From positions 186,001-250,000 of the forward strand of contig CAZHDY010000002.1 in the NCBI GenBank assembly GCA_964531025.1: a stretch of 64,000 bases of DNA, in the 5' to 3' direction. Below the pieces are notes generated by a model that did not search any database, had not been told where the DNA came from, and saw only the letters and a list, made by a program, of their open reading frames with translations. How positions within the stretch are numbered: the first letter of the stretch is position 1; each line of letters opens with the position of its first letter. Of this stretch, positions 1-10,284 are shown piece after piece. Origin of the DNA: CALMEC01 sp964531025. Its GTDB lineage: Bacteria; Actinomycetota; Thermoleophilia; Miltoncostaeales; Miltoncostaeaceae. The translations under genes and the position numbers were made by a program.

Positions 1-1
1 C

Positions 2-256
2 CAGCGCATCCGCAAGCAGGGCATCACGGTGTTCCTCACCACCCAGTACCTGGAGGAGGCGGATCAGCTGTGCGACCGGCTCGCCATCATCAACGACGGC
101 CTCATCGTGCGTGAAGGCACACCGGCATCGCTGAAGGCCGAGCTCAAGAGTCGCCTCAACCTCAGCCAGGATCCGACGCTCGACGACGTGTTCCTCGACG
201 TCACCGGCAAGACGCGGACCCGCTCAGCGGGCGAGGTCCGGGAGGTGACGGCATGA
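2..256 (+). CDS. ABC transporter ATP-binding protein, C-terminal end only (DrrA type)
   Basis: Only the last 84 residues are inside the window; the start and the Walker A/B motifs lie to the left. The fragment opens with the segment around the H-loop (TVFLTTQYLEEADQLCDR), where the DrrA/daunorubicin-resistance subfamily has Gln in place of the usual His, followed by the typical 'I.DG..V..GTP..LK' tail. This protein would power export through the membrane protein encoded next: its TGA overlaps the permease ATG as ATGA, which indicates translational coupling. The substrate cannot be read from the sequence; a drug, lipid or glycolipid is usual for the family. Confidence 0.9.
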   Translation, partial: QRIRKQGITVFLTTQYLEEADQLCDRLAIINDGLIVREGTPASLKAELKSRLNLSQDPTLDDVFLDVTGKTRTRSAGEVREVTA

Positions 257-1014
257 GCGCCATGGTCGCACTCGCACAACGCTCGGTGCGGGAGGCGCTC
301 CGGTCGCCGGACGCCCTTCTCCCGATGCTCTTCATCCCACTGTTCTTCCTCGTGGTGAACGTGGGCCAGGCCGCACGAATCTTCCCGTCCGAATCCACCG
401 AGTTCCTGCACGGGCAGAGCTACGGCGCGTTTCAGCTGCCGGCATCCATCCTCCTGGCCGCGTCGTTCGGGTCGGCGGCGCTCTATCTGGTGGAGGAGAT
501 CGAGGGCGGCTACTTCGACAAGCTGCGGGCCACACCGGCCGCGCGTACGAGCATCATCTTCGGACGTCTGCTGGCCGAGGCGCTCAAGACGGTGGTGCTG
601 ACGATCGTGATGGTGGTGATCGCCTGGATCTTCTTCGACATCACCGTTGCATCGGGTCCGGTCGGGTTCATCATCCTCCTCGTTCTGGCGGCCGGCTGGG
701 CGGTCGCGTTCTCCGGCCTCATGCAGCTGATCGCACTCAAGACCCGCAGTGCCGCGGCCACCAACGCGGGAAGCATGGTGTTCTTCCCGCTCCTCTTCCT
801 CACCCCCAACTTCGTGCCCCGCGACCTGCTCACGCGGCCCATGGAGATCGCGGCCACGTTCAACCCGGTCACCTACCTCATGGAGGCGATGCGGTCGCTG
901 ATCCTCGTCGACCACCTGGAGTGGGCGACCCTGGGGAAGGGGTTCGCCGTCGTCGCCGGAGGACTGCTGCTCATGATCGCCATCAGCGTGCGCATGATCC
1001 GCCGCTACGACTGA
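253..1014 (+). CDS. ABC-2 type transporter permease (DrrB type)
   Basis: A 253-residue membrane protein with about six hydrophobic segments, the ABC-2 permease architecture. A short cytoplasmic N-terminus runs into 'LLPMLFIPLFFLVV', a large extracytoplasmic part follows, and the segments 'AAWAVAFSGLMQLIAL' and 'FFPLLFLTPNFVP' match the DrrB family. The 'FNPVTYLMEAMR' stretch near the C-terminus is a good family marker. It starts inside the stop codon of the ATPase gene and forms the membrane half of the same exporter. A hairpin at 1026-1053 closes the transcription unit. The substrate is unknown. Confidence 0.9.
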   Translation: MSAMVALAQRSVREALRSPDALLPMLFIPLFFLVVNVGQAARIFPSESTEFLHGQSYGAFQLPASILLAASFGSAALYLVEEIEGGYFDKLRATPAARTSIIFGRLLAEALKTVVLTIVMVVIAWIFFDITVASGPVGFIILLVLAAGWAVAFSGLMQLIALKTRSAAATNAGSMVFFPLLFLTPNFVPRDLLTRPMEIAATFNPVTYLMEAMRSLILVDHLEWATLGKGFAVVAGGLLLMIAISVRMIRRYD

Positions 1015-1025
1015 CGATCTGCACC

Positions 1026-1053
1026 CGGCTGCCCGGTGTGTCACGGGCAGCCG
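1026..1053. terminator. Hairpin between convergent permease and hemW genes
   Basis: CGGCTGCCC (1026-1034) pairs with GGGCAGCCG (1045-1053) around a 10-nt loop, a perfect 9-bp GC-rich stem. There is no T run on either side. It sits in the 48-bp gap between two convergent genes and probably serves both. Confidence 0.6.
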
Positions 1054-1062
1054 AGCACCCTG

Positions 1063-2162
1063 TCACCGATCGAAGTTCATCAGGCGACCGAGGACCGAGT
1101 TCTGTAGAAAACGCCCCTCCCGCGTCAGCGCCAGGTGGTCGTCGTCCACCCAGCGGAGGAAGCCACCGTCGACGAGATCGGGAAGGGCCCCGGGATTGTC
1201 CGGCGGCCCCGCCCACGAGACGCTGATCTCGTCACTCTGACGCAACCCGAGCATCCAGCGCTCACGACGCCGTGTGTCGTCGTCCAGATGCTCGGTCGTG
1301 CGACGCGGTGTCCGACCCGAGGCCACGGCGGTCATGTAGCCGTCGAGATCCGGGGCGTTGCGCCAGCGCTCCCCACCCACGGTGGATACGGCACCGATGC
1401 CGACGCCCACGTAGTCGGCGGCACCCCAGTAGGCGCGGTTGTGCCGGCTCTCGTACCCGGGCTTCGCGAAGTTCGCGGTTTCGTACCAGAGGTAGCCCAT
1501 CTCCTCCAGCGCCTCCACGACGCGGTGGTACGCATCCTCGGTGAAGTCCTCGTCCACGACGGCGCCGTCACGGGCCAGTCCGCTCCCCGTCTTGACCTCG
1601 AGCTCGTACCACGAGATGTGCTCCGGCCCGATATCGCGCACCGCGTCGATGTCGGCCTCCAGGTCGTCTGCCGACTGCCCCGGCACGCCGAACAGGAGGT
1701 CCAGGCTGAGGTTCTCGAAGCCCGCGGCGCGGGCATCGGCCACAGCACCGCGCACGCGCTCGGCCGTCGCCCGCCGGTCCAGTGCGGCGAGGAGGTGGGG
1801 TTGGAATGACTGCGCACCCATCGAGAGGCGCGCGACACCCGCCGCACGGAACGCGCGCAGCAGATCTGCGTCGATGGTCTCGGGATTCGCCTCCATCGAG
1901 ATCTCGACATCCGGAGCGAACCGCGGCGAGATCGCGTCGAGAAGACGCGCGATGCGCGGCGGCTCCATCAGGCTGGGCGTGCCACCACCGAGATACACGG
2001 TCGACAGCGGCCCCAGACGGTCCGCCTCGATCTCCACCTCGGCCAGAAGCGCGTCGACGTAACGATCCCGCCGGTCGAGCGCGCCGACCTCGACCACGAA
2101 CGCGCAGTACCCGCACCGGTGCTCACAGAACGGCAGGTGTACGTAGAGGTGACGCGCTCCGG

Positions 2163-2166
<4 letters not shown>
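1063..2166 (-). CDS. hemW: HemW, radical SAM heme chaperone
   Basis: A 367-residue radical SAM protein. The cluster-binding motif at residues 14-21 is CEHRCGYC (CxxxCxxC), the HemW/HemN-like spacing, followed by 'VYLGGGTPS' and the SAM-site segment 'MEANPE'. 'SRHNRAYW' and 'YVGVGIGAVS' near residue 240 are characteristic of the HemW branch, which carries heme to client proteins and is often misannotated as coproporphyrinogen III dehydrogenase. Translation begins with GTG, which overlaps the lepA stop as GTGA, so the two genes are translationally coupled. The lepA-hemW order is common in Gram-positive genomes and supports the assignment. Confidence 0.93.
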
Positions 2167-3980
<1,814 letters not shown>

Positions 3981-3986
3981 GGCCGC

Positions 3987-5606
3987 CTATCGTAGCTTGC
4001 GCTTGAGCTGCATCAGCATCGCGATCTCGCGCATGCCCAGCCCGCGACAGACCGCGAGGTAGGCGAGCGGCGCCATGACGCCGGCGGCGCCGACGCTGAC
4101 GAGCTGCCCCGGAAGCGATCGGCCCAGTCCGCCGTCGAGGGCGTGCCAGATCCCGTACGCCCATGCCCCCAGAAACGCGGACGCCAGAAGCGCGCGAGCG
4201 AAGCCGTCGATGATGGAGCGGATGTCGATGCCGCCGATCTGCCTCCGGAGCAGGACGACGAGCAGGACGAACGTCACGAGGCTGGCGATGGAGGTGGCGA
4301 GCGGGATCCCGCCGGTTCCCAGCGGGACGATGAGGACGAAATCGAGCACGAGGTTGACGACGACCGCCAGTGCCGCGATCTTCGTCGGGGTCCGCGGCTG
4401 CTGGAGGCTGAAGAACGCCCGGATCAGAAGGAGGCTGGCACCGTTGAACACCAGGCCGAACGCAAAGTAGAAGAGCGACTCGGAGGTGATGGCGGTGGCG
4501 GCCGCGTCGAACTCACCGCGCTGGAAGACGAGCCGGGTCACCGGCGTGGCGAGCACGGCCAGGAAGACCGAGGACGGCACCAGCATGAAGAAGATCTGCC
4601 GTGTGCCGCTGGTGACCACCTCGCCCATCCCCTCGTGGTCGTTCCGGGCGGCCATGCGCGAGAGGGCCGGGAAGAGAACGGTCGAGACGGCCACGCTGAA
4701 GATGCCCTGCGGAAGGATGTAGAGACGGAACGCGGCGTCGATGGCACGGACCGACTCCTGGCTCACGAACTCCGACGCGACGAAGCTGTCGAGCACCGCG
4801 TTCACGTTGATCAGCCCGAGCCCGATGGTGACCGGGAGCATCATCACGAGGACGGTCCGGACATATCGGTTGCCGAAGCCGAGCGACAGCGGGAAGGGCC
4901 CCTTGCCCCGCAGCCCCGGCAGAAGGTAGAGAAGCTGCACGAGGGTGCCGACGAGGATGCCGAACGCGTAGCCGTAGATGCGCTGGTCGCCCTCCAGGAA
5001 GGGGGTCATTCCGATCAGGCCGAGCAGGATCACGATGTTCCAGAGCACCGGCGCGAACGCGGATGACGAGAACTCGCCGTACGACTGCAGGATCCCCATG
5101 ACGAGACCGGTCAGCCCCAGGAGCACCACGATCGGGAACATCACCTGGGTGAGGCCGACGAGGTTGTCCATCTGATCCTGGGGGAAGCTCCTCCAGAAGA
5201 ACGGGATCACCCAGGGGGCGAGCACAATGGCCAGGAGCGTGATCCCGCCGAGCACCATCGTGATGAGCCCGATGAGCGCGCCCGTGAGCCGCCTGGCCTC
5301 TTCCTCACGCCCCTCCTCGCGCAGGCGGGCGAACATGGGCACGAACGCCGCCGACAATGCCGAGTCGGCGACGAGGCTTCGCAGCAGGTTCGGGATCTGG
5401 AAGGCGATGACGAACGCGTTGATCGCGCCGTTCACGCCGAAGAGGGCCGCGGCGATGATCTCGCGGGCGAGACCGGCCACACGACTGACCGCCGTCCACA
5501 CCGCGAAGAGGGCCGTCGACCGGCCCGTGCTGGACGCCTTCTTCTCGTGGACTTCGGGGATCTCTGAGGTGGCGTCGGCCGCGCCGTCGGTTCTCAGATC
5601 GTCCAG
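3987..5606 (-). CDS. murJ: MurJ-type lipid II flippase (MviN)
   Basis: A membrane protein with about 14 transmembrane segments, the MurJ fold that flips lipid II across the membrane for peptidoglycan synthesis. Diagnostic stretches are 'SRVAGLAREIIAAALFG' at the N-terminus and 'NLLRSLVADSALSAAFVPMF'. Similarity to the family appears to begin at 'GRSTALFAVWTAVSRV', upstream of the first possible GTG (5501), and there is no ATG, GTG or TTG in frame between 5501 and 5682. I propose the CTG at 5606, because AGGAG lies exactly seven bases upstream, giving 539 residues. The alternatives are an ATG at 5684 that would run into rpsT, or the GTG at 5501, which would cut off most of the first helix. Confidence 0.88.
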   Translation of the reverse strand: MDDLRTDGAADATSEIPEVHEKKASSTGRSTALFAVWTAVSRVAGLAREIIAAALFGVNGAINAFVIAFQIPNLLRSLVADSALSAAFVPMFARLREEGREEEARRLTGALIGLITMVLGGITLLAIVLAPWVIPFFWRSFPQDQMDNLVGLTQVMFPIVVLLGLTGLVMGILQSYGEFSSSAFAPVLWNIVILLGLIGMTPFLEGDQRIYGYAFGILVGTLVQLLYLLPGLRGKGPFPLSLGFGNRYVRTVLVMMLPVTIGLGLINVNAVLDSFVASEFVSQESVRAIDAAFRLYILPQGIFSVAVSTVLFPALSRMAARNDHEGMGEVVTSGTRQIFFMLVPSSVFLAVLATPVTRLVFQRGEFDAAATAITSESLFYFAFGLVFNGASLLLIRAFFSLQQPRTPTKIAALAVVVNLVLDFVLIVPLGTGGIPLATSIASLVTFVLLVVLLRRQIGGIDIRSIIDGFARALLASAFLGAWAYGIWHALDGGLGRSLPGQLVSVGAAGVMAPLAYLAVCRGLGMREIAMLMQLKRKLR

Positions 5607-5673
5607 CGCAGCGCTCCTGACATGCGTGTTAGGATACGCGGCCGCTCGGACCGTCTGACCAGAAGGATGTCGC

Positions 5674-5928
5674 TTGGCGAACATCAAGCAGCAGAAGAAG
5701 CGCATCAAGCGCGCCGCGAAGCAGCACGACACCAACGTGCGCTATCGCTCAACCATCAAGACCATGCTGAAGAACCTCGAGGCCGCGGAGGGGGACGACA
5801 AGGTCGCCCAGGCCCGCGAGCTCGAGAAGCTCGTGGATCGTGCCGCGTCGCGCGGCGCCTTCCACGCCAATACGGCCGCCCGCCGGAAGAGCCGTATTCA
5901 GCGCATTCTCGCCGACACCGGCGAGTGA
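5674..5928 (+). CDS. rpsT: 30S ribosomal protein S20
   Basis: An 84-residue, Lys/Arg-rich helical protein beginning ANIKQQKKRIKRA and ending in the S20 signature 'FHANTAARRKSRIQR'. It binds 16S rRNA early in 30S assembly. The start is TTG at 5674 with AGAAGGA at 5661-5667; a TTG start is common for rpsT. It is divergent from murJ, with fewer than 70 bases between the proposed starts. A TAGGAT at about 5631 could be its -10, but no convincing -35 is visible. An intrinsic terminator follows. Confidence 0.97.
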   Translation: MANIKQQKKRIKRAAKQHDTNVRYRSTIKTMLKNLEAAEGDDKVAQARELEKLVDRAASRGAFHANTAARRKSRIQRILADTGE

Positions 5929-5933
5929 TCCGC

Positions 5934-5996
5934 AGGGCCGCCGCGGCGGCCCTCACGTATCGCGGCGCGTGACCCTCGGGTAACGCGCCGCTTTTT
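5934..5996 (+). terminator. Double hairpin terminator of rpsT
   Basis: The first hairpin is a 20-base GC palindrome (AGGGCCGCC/GGCGGCCCT, 5934-5953). The second is a classic intrinsic terminator: GCGGCGCGT (5962-5970), a 12-nt loop, ACGCGCCGC (5983-5991), then five T (5992-5996). It is the best rho-independent terminator in the window on the plus strand. Confidence 0.92.
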
Positions 5997-6130
5997 CGTG
6001 CCCGCATACGGCTCGTAGCGGGCCGGTCGGTAAAGGCTTGCCCAGCACGTGCCCGGGCCGGACAGATCGCCCAAGAACACGCGGTAGGCTCGCAAACGAC
6101 CTGTTCTCCCACCCCCCGACAGGAGTCCGG

Positions 6131-6955
6131 ATGCGTCCATCAACTCGCACCGACGGGGACCGGCCGCCACGCGGTCGCCGCCTCCCGATCCTTGCCGCAG
6201 CAGCGGTCGCGCTCGCCGTGCCCGCCACGAGCAACGCGGACTACTACAACCCGACAACGGGCGTCGAGCTCCCCTGGAGCGCCGTCATCCCGTCGCCGAC
6301 ACCGACCTTCGACCCGCCTCCGGTCTACTACACGCCGCTGAACCTGCTCCCGACCACACCGGGTACGGGGTCGACCAAGCCGACCAAACCGACGAAGCCC
6401 GCGGTGAAGATCGATCCGATCACCGGCTTCCGCCGATCACCGGTCGTCTTCAAGCAGGCCAACCGGCAGATGGCGAAGCTCTTCACCGCCCGGCTCGGAA
6501 AGGCCAAGTTCAAGTCGGCGCGTTTCATCAAGGAGGCCGACAAGGGGACCTTCCGGAAGGCCTACCTGCAACTGGTGAAGCCGATCGGATGGTCGGACAA
6601 CGACTACTCGCACGCGCTGGCCTCATACACCGTCGCCAGCTGGCTCATCGCCAACAACCAGGGTGACCTGACGACCAAGCAGCGCATCGGGGCCCGCGAC
6701 ATCCAGAAGCGCATCCGAGCGACGATCGCCAAGAACCCGAAGATGAAGAAGTCGCGCCCCGCCAGTCGCCAGCTGGCGACCGACCGGCTCAACATCCTCA
6801 CCACGATCCTGATCGTCCAGTGGGCGAACGCGACACCCGATCAGCGCGTCCAGCTGGCGGAATCCGTTCGCAAGGCCGGCCTCAAGACGTTCAAGGGTGA
6901 CCTCACCCTCGTCGACATCGGCTACGACGGGTTCGAGCGGCGCGCCGACACCTAG
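6131..6955 (+). CDS. Secreted protein of unknown function
   Basis: I do not recognise a family. The 274-residue product starts at ATG 6131, chosen because AGGAG lies at 6121-6125. It has a Sec signal: an Arg-rich n-region (RPPRGRR), the hydrophobic stretch LPILAAAAVALAV and a likely cleavage after 'ATSNA'. A Pro/Tyr-rich mature N-terminus with 'PTKPTKPTKPA' acts as a linker before a Lys/Arg-rich helical domain (about residues 110-270) with conserved-looking 'GWSDNDYSHALASYTVASWLIAN' character. TAGGCT at 6085-6090 is a possible -10. Its TAG stop is the first triplet of the palindromic repeat at 6953-7120. Confidence 0.8.
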   Translation: MRPSTRTDGDRPPRGRRLPILAAAAVALAVPATSNADYYNPTTGVELPWSAVIPSPTPTFDPPPVYYTPLNLLPTTPGTGSTKPTKPTKPAVKIDPITGFRRSPVVFKQANRQMAKLFTARLGKAKFKSARFIKEADKGTFRKAYLQLVKPIGWSDNDYSHALASYTVASWLIANNQGDLTTKQRIGARDIQKRIRATIAKNPKMKKSRPASRQLATDRLNILTTILIVQWANATPDQRVQLAESVRKAGLKTFKGDLTLVDIGYDGFERRADT

Positions 6956-7120
6956 ATGATTGATTCCACGATCTCGCGGCGTGGTGCGTGTCCCCGGCGG
7001 CGCGGATGCGCCACCGGACGACTCGAACAGGCGAACCAGCATGCCCTTCGGCGCCCGGCGGCACCCCGCATCCACCGGTGACGCGCCCCACATCCACGAT
7101 CCCGTGGAATCAACCATCTA
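6953..7120. repeat. 168-bp palindromic element R1 (terminal and internal inverted repeats)
   Basis: TAGATGATTGATTCCACG (6953-6970) is matched 17 of 18 by the reverse complement of 7103-7120. Inside, GGCGTGGTGCGTG..GCGGATGCGC on the left is complementary, imperfectly, to CCCCGCATCC..GGTGACGCGCCCC on the right, so the whole element can fold into one long interrupted stem. The left TAG is the stop codon of the secreted-protein gene. A second copy (41101-41225) shares about 30 bases of the left interior and about 20 of the right interior. Shorter relatives follow rodA and fba. There is no ORF in the element and no obvious target-site duplication. Confidence 0.85.
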
Positions 7121-7137
7121 GGCTCCCCGCATTCGCG

Positions 7138-7172
7138 GAGTCGCGTCCGCATCACCGACGCGGATGCGACTC
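7138..7172. terminator. Hairpin between R1 and holA
   Basis: GAGTCGCGTCCGC (7138-7150) pairs with GCGGATGCGACTC (7160-7172), a 13-bp stem with one G-U and a 9-nt loop. It lies just downstream of the holA stop and of the convergent secreted-protein gene. There is no T run. Confidence 0.6.
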
Positions 7173-7201
7173 CCCGCCACACCGAACCACCGGAGCGGTG
7201 A

Positions 7202-8218
7202 TCAGCCGCGGACGGCGGCCAGGAGATCGCGCGCGGCGCGCTCAAGGACGAATCGCCGTCCGTCATCCGGTGATCGGCCCAGGTTCGTGAGCGCCCCCAC
7301 CCGCAGATCGAGTTCGAGTGCCGCGAGCCGCGCCACGCACCGATCGGCGGCACCGTCCGGGAGTGCTCGGGCCTGCTCCACCACCTTCTGAGCAGGGTAG
7401 CCACGCAGTCCGGTGACCCGGCCGACGTCGTCCGGTGAGGCACCTGGCCCGAGTGCCTGGGCGGCAGCGACACCACGGAAGTGACGTGCGAGCGACATCT
7501 GGATGACGATGGGTTCGCTGGGGTGGTCACCCGTGGCGAGCTCGCTCAGCAGTTCGAACACCCGCGCGCGGTTTCCCGCCGTCATGGCATCGGCCAGTTC
7601 GTACGACTTGGCCTCGGGGTGCGGGATGACGAGAAGGTCGACCAGCTCGGAGTCGATGCCGTCGGGTCCGGCGGCCATCGCGAGCTTCGTGGCCTCCTGG
7701 CTGAGCGCCATGGCATCCTCGCCGACGCGTTCGACGATGGTCCGCGCCAGGGCCTGGGGCAGCCGCTGCCCCGCACGTTCACACTCGGCCACCACGTGCT
7801 GGACGAACCACTTCGTCTTGTCCTTGCGGCTCGCCTTGGCCGGTGGCCCGTACTCCAGGACGTCGCCGTGGTTCCCGATGGCCGCCACGAGCTTCGGCGT
7901 GGGCGCACCGGCGGAGATGAGTGCCAGGCAGGTGTCGGCGCTGGGAGACGCGAGGTAGTCGACGAGCGGCGCGGCGTCGCCGGCCTTCCAGGCATCGGTG
8001 TTGCGGACGACGACGAGACGACGTCCGGCGAACGAGAGCGTCTGGCAGACGCCGACCACGTCGGTGGCGAGATCGTTGGTCGCGTCGAACTCATCGGGAG
8101 GCAGGCCTCCCTCCGCGACGACGCGCTGGATGAGTCGCGCCGTGGCCCGTTCGACCTTGCCGCGGTCCTCACCCCAGATCCCGTAGACGGGCTTCAGCGG
8201 CGGGCGCTCCGCGCTCAT
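7202..8218 (-). CDS. holA: DNA polymerase III delta subunit (clamp-loader subunit)
   Basis: A 338-residue protein of the HolA/YqeN family. It opens with 'KPVYGIWGEDRGKVERATARLIQRV', the degenerate P-loop region of delta (delta does not hydrolyse ATP), then 'RRLVVVRNTDAWK' and 'LVDYLASPSADTCLALISAG'. The C-terminal collar domain includes 'QMSLARHFRGVAAAQALG'. Delta opens the sliding clamp during loading. The start is ATG at 8218. In many Gram-positives holA lies next to comEC and rpsT; here it keeps that neighbourhood but is separated from comEC by the antiporter and the exporter cassette. Confidence 0.93.
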   Translation of the reverse strand: MSAERPPLKPVYGIWGEDRGKVERATARLIQRVVAEGGLPPDEFDATNDLATDVVGVCQTLSFAGRRLVVVRNTDAWKAGDAAPLVDYLASPSADTCLALISAGAPTPKLVAAIGNHGDVLEYGPPAKASRKDKTKWFVQHVVAECERAGQRLPQALARTIVERVGEDAMALSQEATKLAMAAGPDGIDSELVDLLVIPHPEAKSYELADAMTAGNRARVFELLSELATGDHPSEPIVIQMSLARHFRGVAAAQALGPGASPDDVGRVTGLRGYPAQKVVEQARALPDGAADRCVARLAALELDLRVGALTNLGRSPDDGRRFVLERAARDLLAAVRG

Positions 8219-8310
8219 CGCGCACCGTCCGTGACAGTCAGATCGACCACGGTCGTGAGACTAGAGCATTCGGTCCACTGTCCTGGGGTCAACCTCCCCG
8301 GACATCACAC

Positions 8311-9906
8311 CTAGCGCCGTCGTCTACCGCGTGAGGCATCGCCGGGACGATCGACCGTACCCTGCAGACGGAGTTCCTCGATGTCGAGGCGTGCCTGCAC
8401 CCGGCGGTGCACCTCGTCGTCGATCACGTGGTCGTCACGGAGGCGGTTCACCGTCTCTCGCTCGTGGGCGACGACGGCCAACCGGAGATCGCGGTACTGC
8501 GCGCGGCGCCGCTCGACGTCGGCGTCCAGGTCGCCCATCTGCTGGTCACGCCAGTGGACGTACTCGTCGCGGATCTCGTCGACGACGTCGGGATCCGCGC
8601 CCACCTCCTCGGCCAGGTCGTCCAGCGCGTACACCGCGGATTCCGCGGCGGTCTGGATGGCGAGCTCGAGCTCGTCCTGCGTCGCGGTCTCGGTCGGAAG
8701 ACGGGCCCACCGCACGACGCGCGGCAGCATGAGCCCCTGGATGACGAGCGAGAGCACGACCACGGTCGCAGTGACGAAGACGGCCTTGTCACGGGCCGAG
8801 CCGCCGTCGATCGTCGCCGGGACCGACAGCGCGACGGCGAGCGAGACGGCACCGCGCACCCCGGCCATGGTCGTCACGACCCTCCCGCGGATCGTGCTGT
8901 GGATGATGTGCCGATCCAGTCGGCGGTCGACGACGCGGCCGAGAACGGCGATCACGTTGATGAAGGCGAAGCGCACGACGAGGACCGCCACGTAGACCCC
9001 GACCGCGGCGAGGATCGCCGACTGCAGCTGGCCGCCGGTGAGACCCTTGATGGCGATCGGGATCTCGAGCCCGATGAGGACGAAGAGGCCGCCATTCAGA
9101 AGGAACGTCGTCAGGGTCCAAAAGCCGGTGCCCTGCTGCCGGGCATGGGCCGACACCATCCGCGGAGCCACCTGGGCGACCCAGAGGCCGCTGACCACGA
9201 CCGCGAGCACGCCCGACGCGTGGATCTCCTCGGCGATGAGGAACGCCACGAAGGGCGTCAAGAGCGCGAGGGCGTTCTGATTGACAGACGTCGTCAGGTA
9301 GCGCCGAACCTGCGCGTCGATCCATCCCACCACGGCGCCGACGACGAGCGCCCCGATGAACGAGACGGCGAGAAGCTCGCCCGCGTGCAGTGCATCGAAG
9401 GTCGAATCCTTGCTCGCGAACTCCAGTGCGAGGGCGAAGAGCACCAGCGCTGTTCCGTCGTTGATGAGGCTCTCCGCCTGAAGCAGGGTCCTCTCGCGAC
9501 GCGGCATCATCCGGTCGAGTGCGGCGACGGCGGTGGCATCCGTGGGAGCGACCGCCGCTCCGATCAGTATCGCTGCCTGCCACGACAGTCCGAGCGCGTG
9601 TCCGACGACGGCCACCACCAACGCGGTGGCCACGACGAGCAGGGTGCCCGACAGGATGATGCTGCGGAGCTGTCGGCGGATCTCGCGGGCGGATGCGGTG
9701 AAGGCCTCCCAGAACAGGATCACCGGGAGGAAGATCAGCAGGACGACCTCGGGGGGAAGCTCCACGTGACGCAGGCTGGGAAGCGTCGTCATGAGGAGGC
9801 CGGCGGCCATCAGCACGACGGGCGCCGAGATGTGCAGGCGGTTCGCGATCAGCGACCCGGCGAGGACGGCGACCCCGAGGGCGACGGCTACCTGCACGGC
9901 GAACAT
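8311..9906 (-). CDS. Na+/H+ antiporter, CPA1 family (NhaP/NHE type)
   Basis: A 531-residue protein with about 12 membrane segments in the first 400 residues and a charged cytoplasmic tail of about 120 residues. Family markers are 'LIFLPVILFWEAF', 'GAAVAPTDATAVAAL' and 'LQAESLINDGTALVLF', whose Asn-Asp pair is the ion-binding centre of electroneutral CPA1 exchangers. 'LLNGGLFVLIGLEIP' is also conserved. It should exchange Na+ (or K+) for H+ at the plasma membrane. Start ATG 9906, preceded by GGGGAGGTGAC. The tail is rich in Arg/Asp and probably regulatory. Confidence 0.93.
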   Translation of the reverse strand: MFAVQVAVALGVAVLAGSLIANRLHISAPVVLMAAGLLMTTLPSLRHVELPPEVVLLIFLPVILFWEAFTASAREIRRQLRSIILSGTLLVVATALVVAVVGHALGLSWQAAILIGAAVAPTDATAVAALDRMMPRRERTLLQAESLINDGTALVLFALALEFASKDSTFDALHAGELLAVSFIGALVVGAVVGWIDAQVRRYLTTSVNQNALALLTPFVAFLIAEEIHASGVLAVVVSGLWVAQVAPRMVSAHARQQGTGFWTLTTFLLNGGLFVLIGLEIPIAIKGLTGGQLQSAILAAVGVYVAVLVVRFAFINVIAVLGRVVDRRLDRHIIHSTIRGRVVTTMAGVRGAVSLAVALSVPATIDGGSARDKAVFVTATVVVLSLVIQGLMLPRVVRWARLPTETATQDELELAIQTAAESAVYALDDLAEEVGADPDVVDEIRDEYVHWRDQQMGDLDADVERRRAQYRDLRLAVVAHERETVNRLRDDHVIDDEVHRRVQARLDIEELRLQGTVDRPGDASRGRRRR

Positions 9907-10247
9907 GCGTCACCTCCCCGACCGGTGAGGGGAGACGGCGGGTACCGACGAAAAGCGCACCGGATCGGTGGCCTACGGACGAACGGGCGGGCTCGGCGAC
10001 TCACGACGCGATGGTCGCGTCCGCTGTCTCCGTCCCGTGGAACGCCACGTCAGAGGCGTTGCCACACCATGCCGGGACGCGCGGGCACCGTGGGGGCACA
10101 CAGACGTCCGCCGCCGTGCCGCCCTCGCTTGCCGTCGCTCCGACCATTCCCCAATGTTGCCCGGCGGCGGGTGCGGATGCCAAGGGGAAGCTTGGACGAA
10201 GATGCTCGCTCTCTCCTCGACTTCACCGCCCCCTTACCGTCCGTCAG
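9907..10247. other. Intergenic region without a recognised gene
   Basis: These 341 bases separate the antiporter (minus) from the tetR-mmpL unit (plus). I see no ORF with a plausible product, no strong hairpin and no repeat. The antiporter's ribosome-binding site is at the left edge and the tetR promoter begins at the right edge. Confidence 0.6.
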
Positions 10248-10277
10248 TTGACAAACCGACCGGTCGGTTTGTATGGT
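10248..10277 (+). promoter_or_regulatory. tetR-mmpL promoter with operator palindrome in the spacer; leaderless start
   Basis: TTGACA (10248-10253), an 18-bp spacer, then TATGGT (10272-10277). A perfect 22-bp palindrome spans 10251-10272 (half site ACAAACCGACC), so it fills the spacer and touches both hexamers. Transcription would begin at about 10284-10285, at the ATG at 10285, which has no Shine-Dalgarno. The TetR protein encoded directly downstream is the obvious ligand: binding would block RNA polymerase, giving autorepression. Confidence 0.88.
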
Positions 10278-10284
10278 GCCCGCC

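Noticed and set aside
6038..6130. Upstream start for the secreted protein gene
   Set aside because: The added residues precede the signal peptide and have no Shine-Dalgarno; ATG 6131 has AGGAG at the right distance.
6953..7120. R1 as an insertion sequence
   Set aside because: It is too short to encode a transposase and shows no clear target duplication; I treat it as a palindromic repeat instead.
8407..10251. 614-residue open frame on the plus strand over the antiporter gene
   Set aside because: Composition (His/Asp/Arg/Glu repeats) is typical of the complement of a membrane-protein gene; the minus-strand antiporter has clear motifs.
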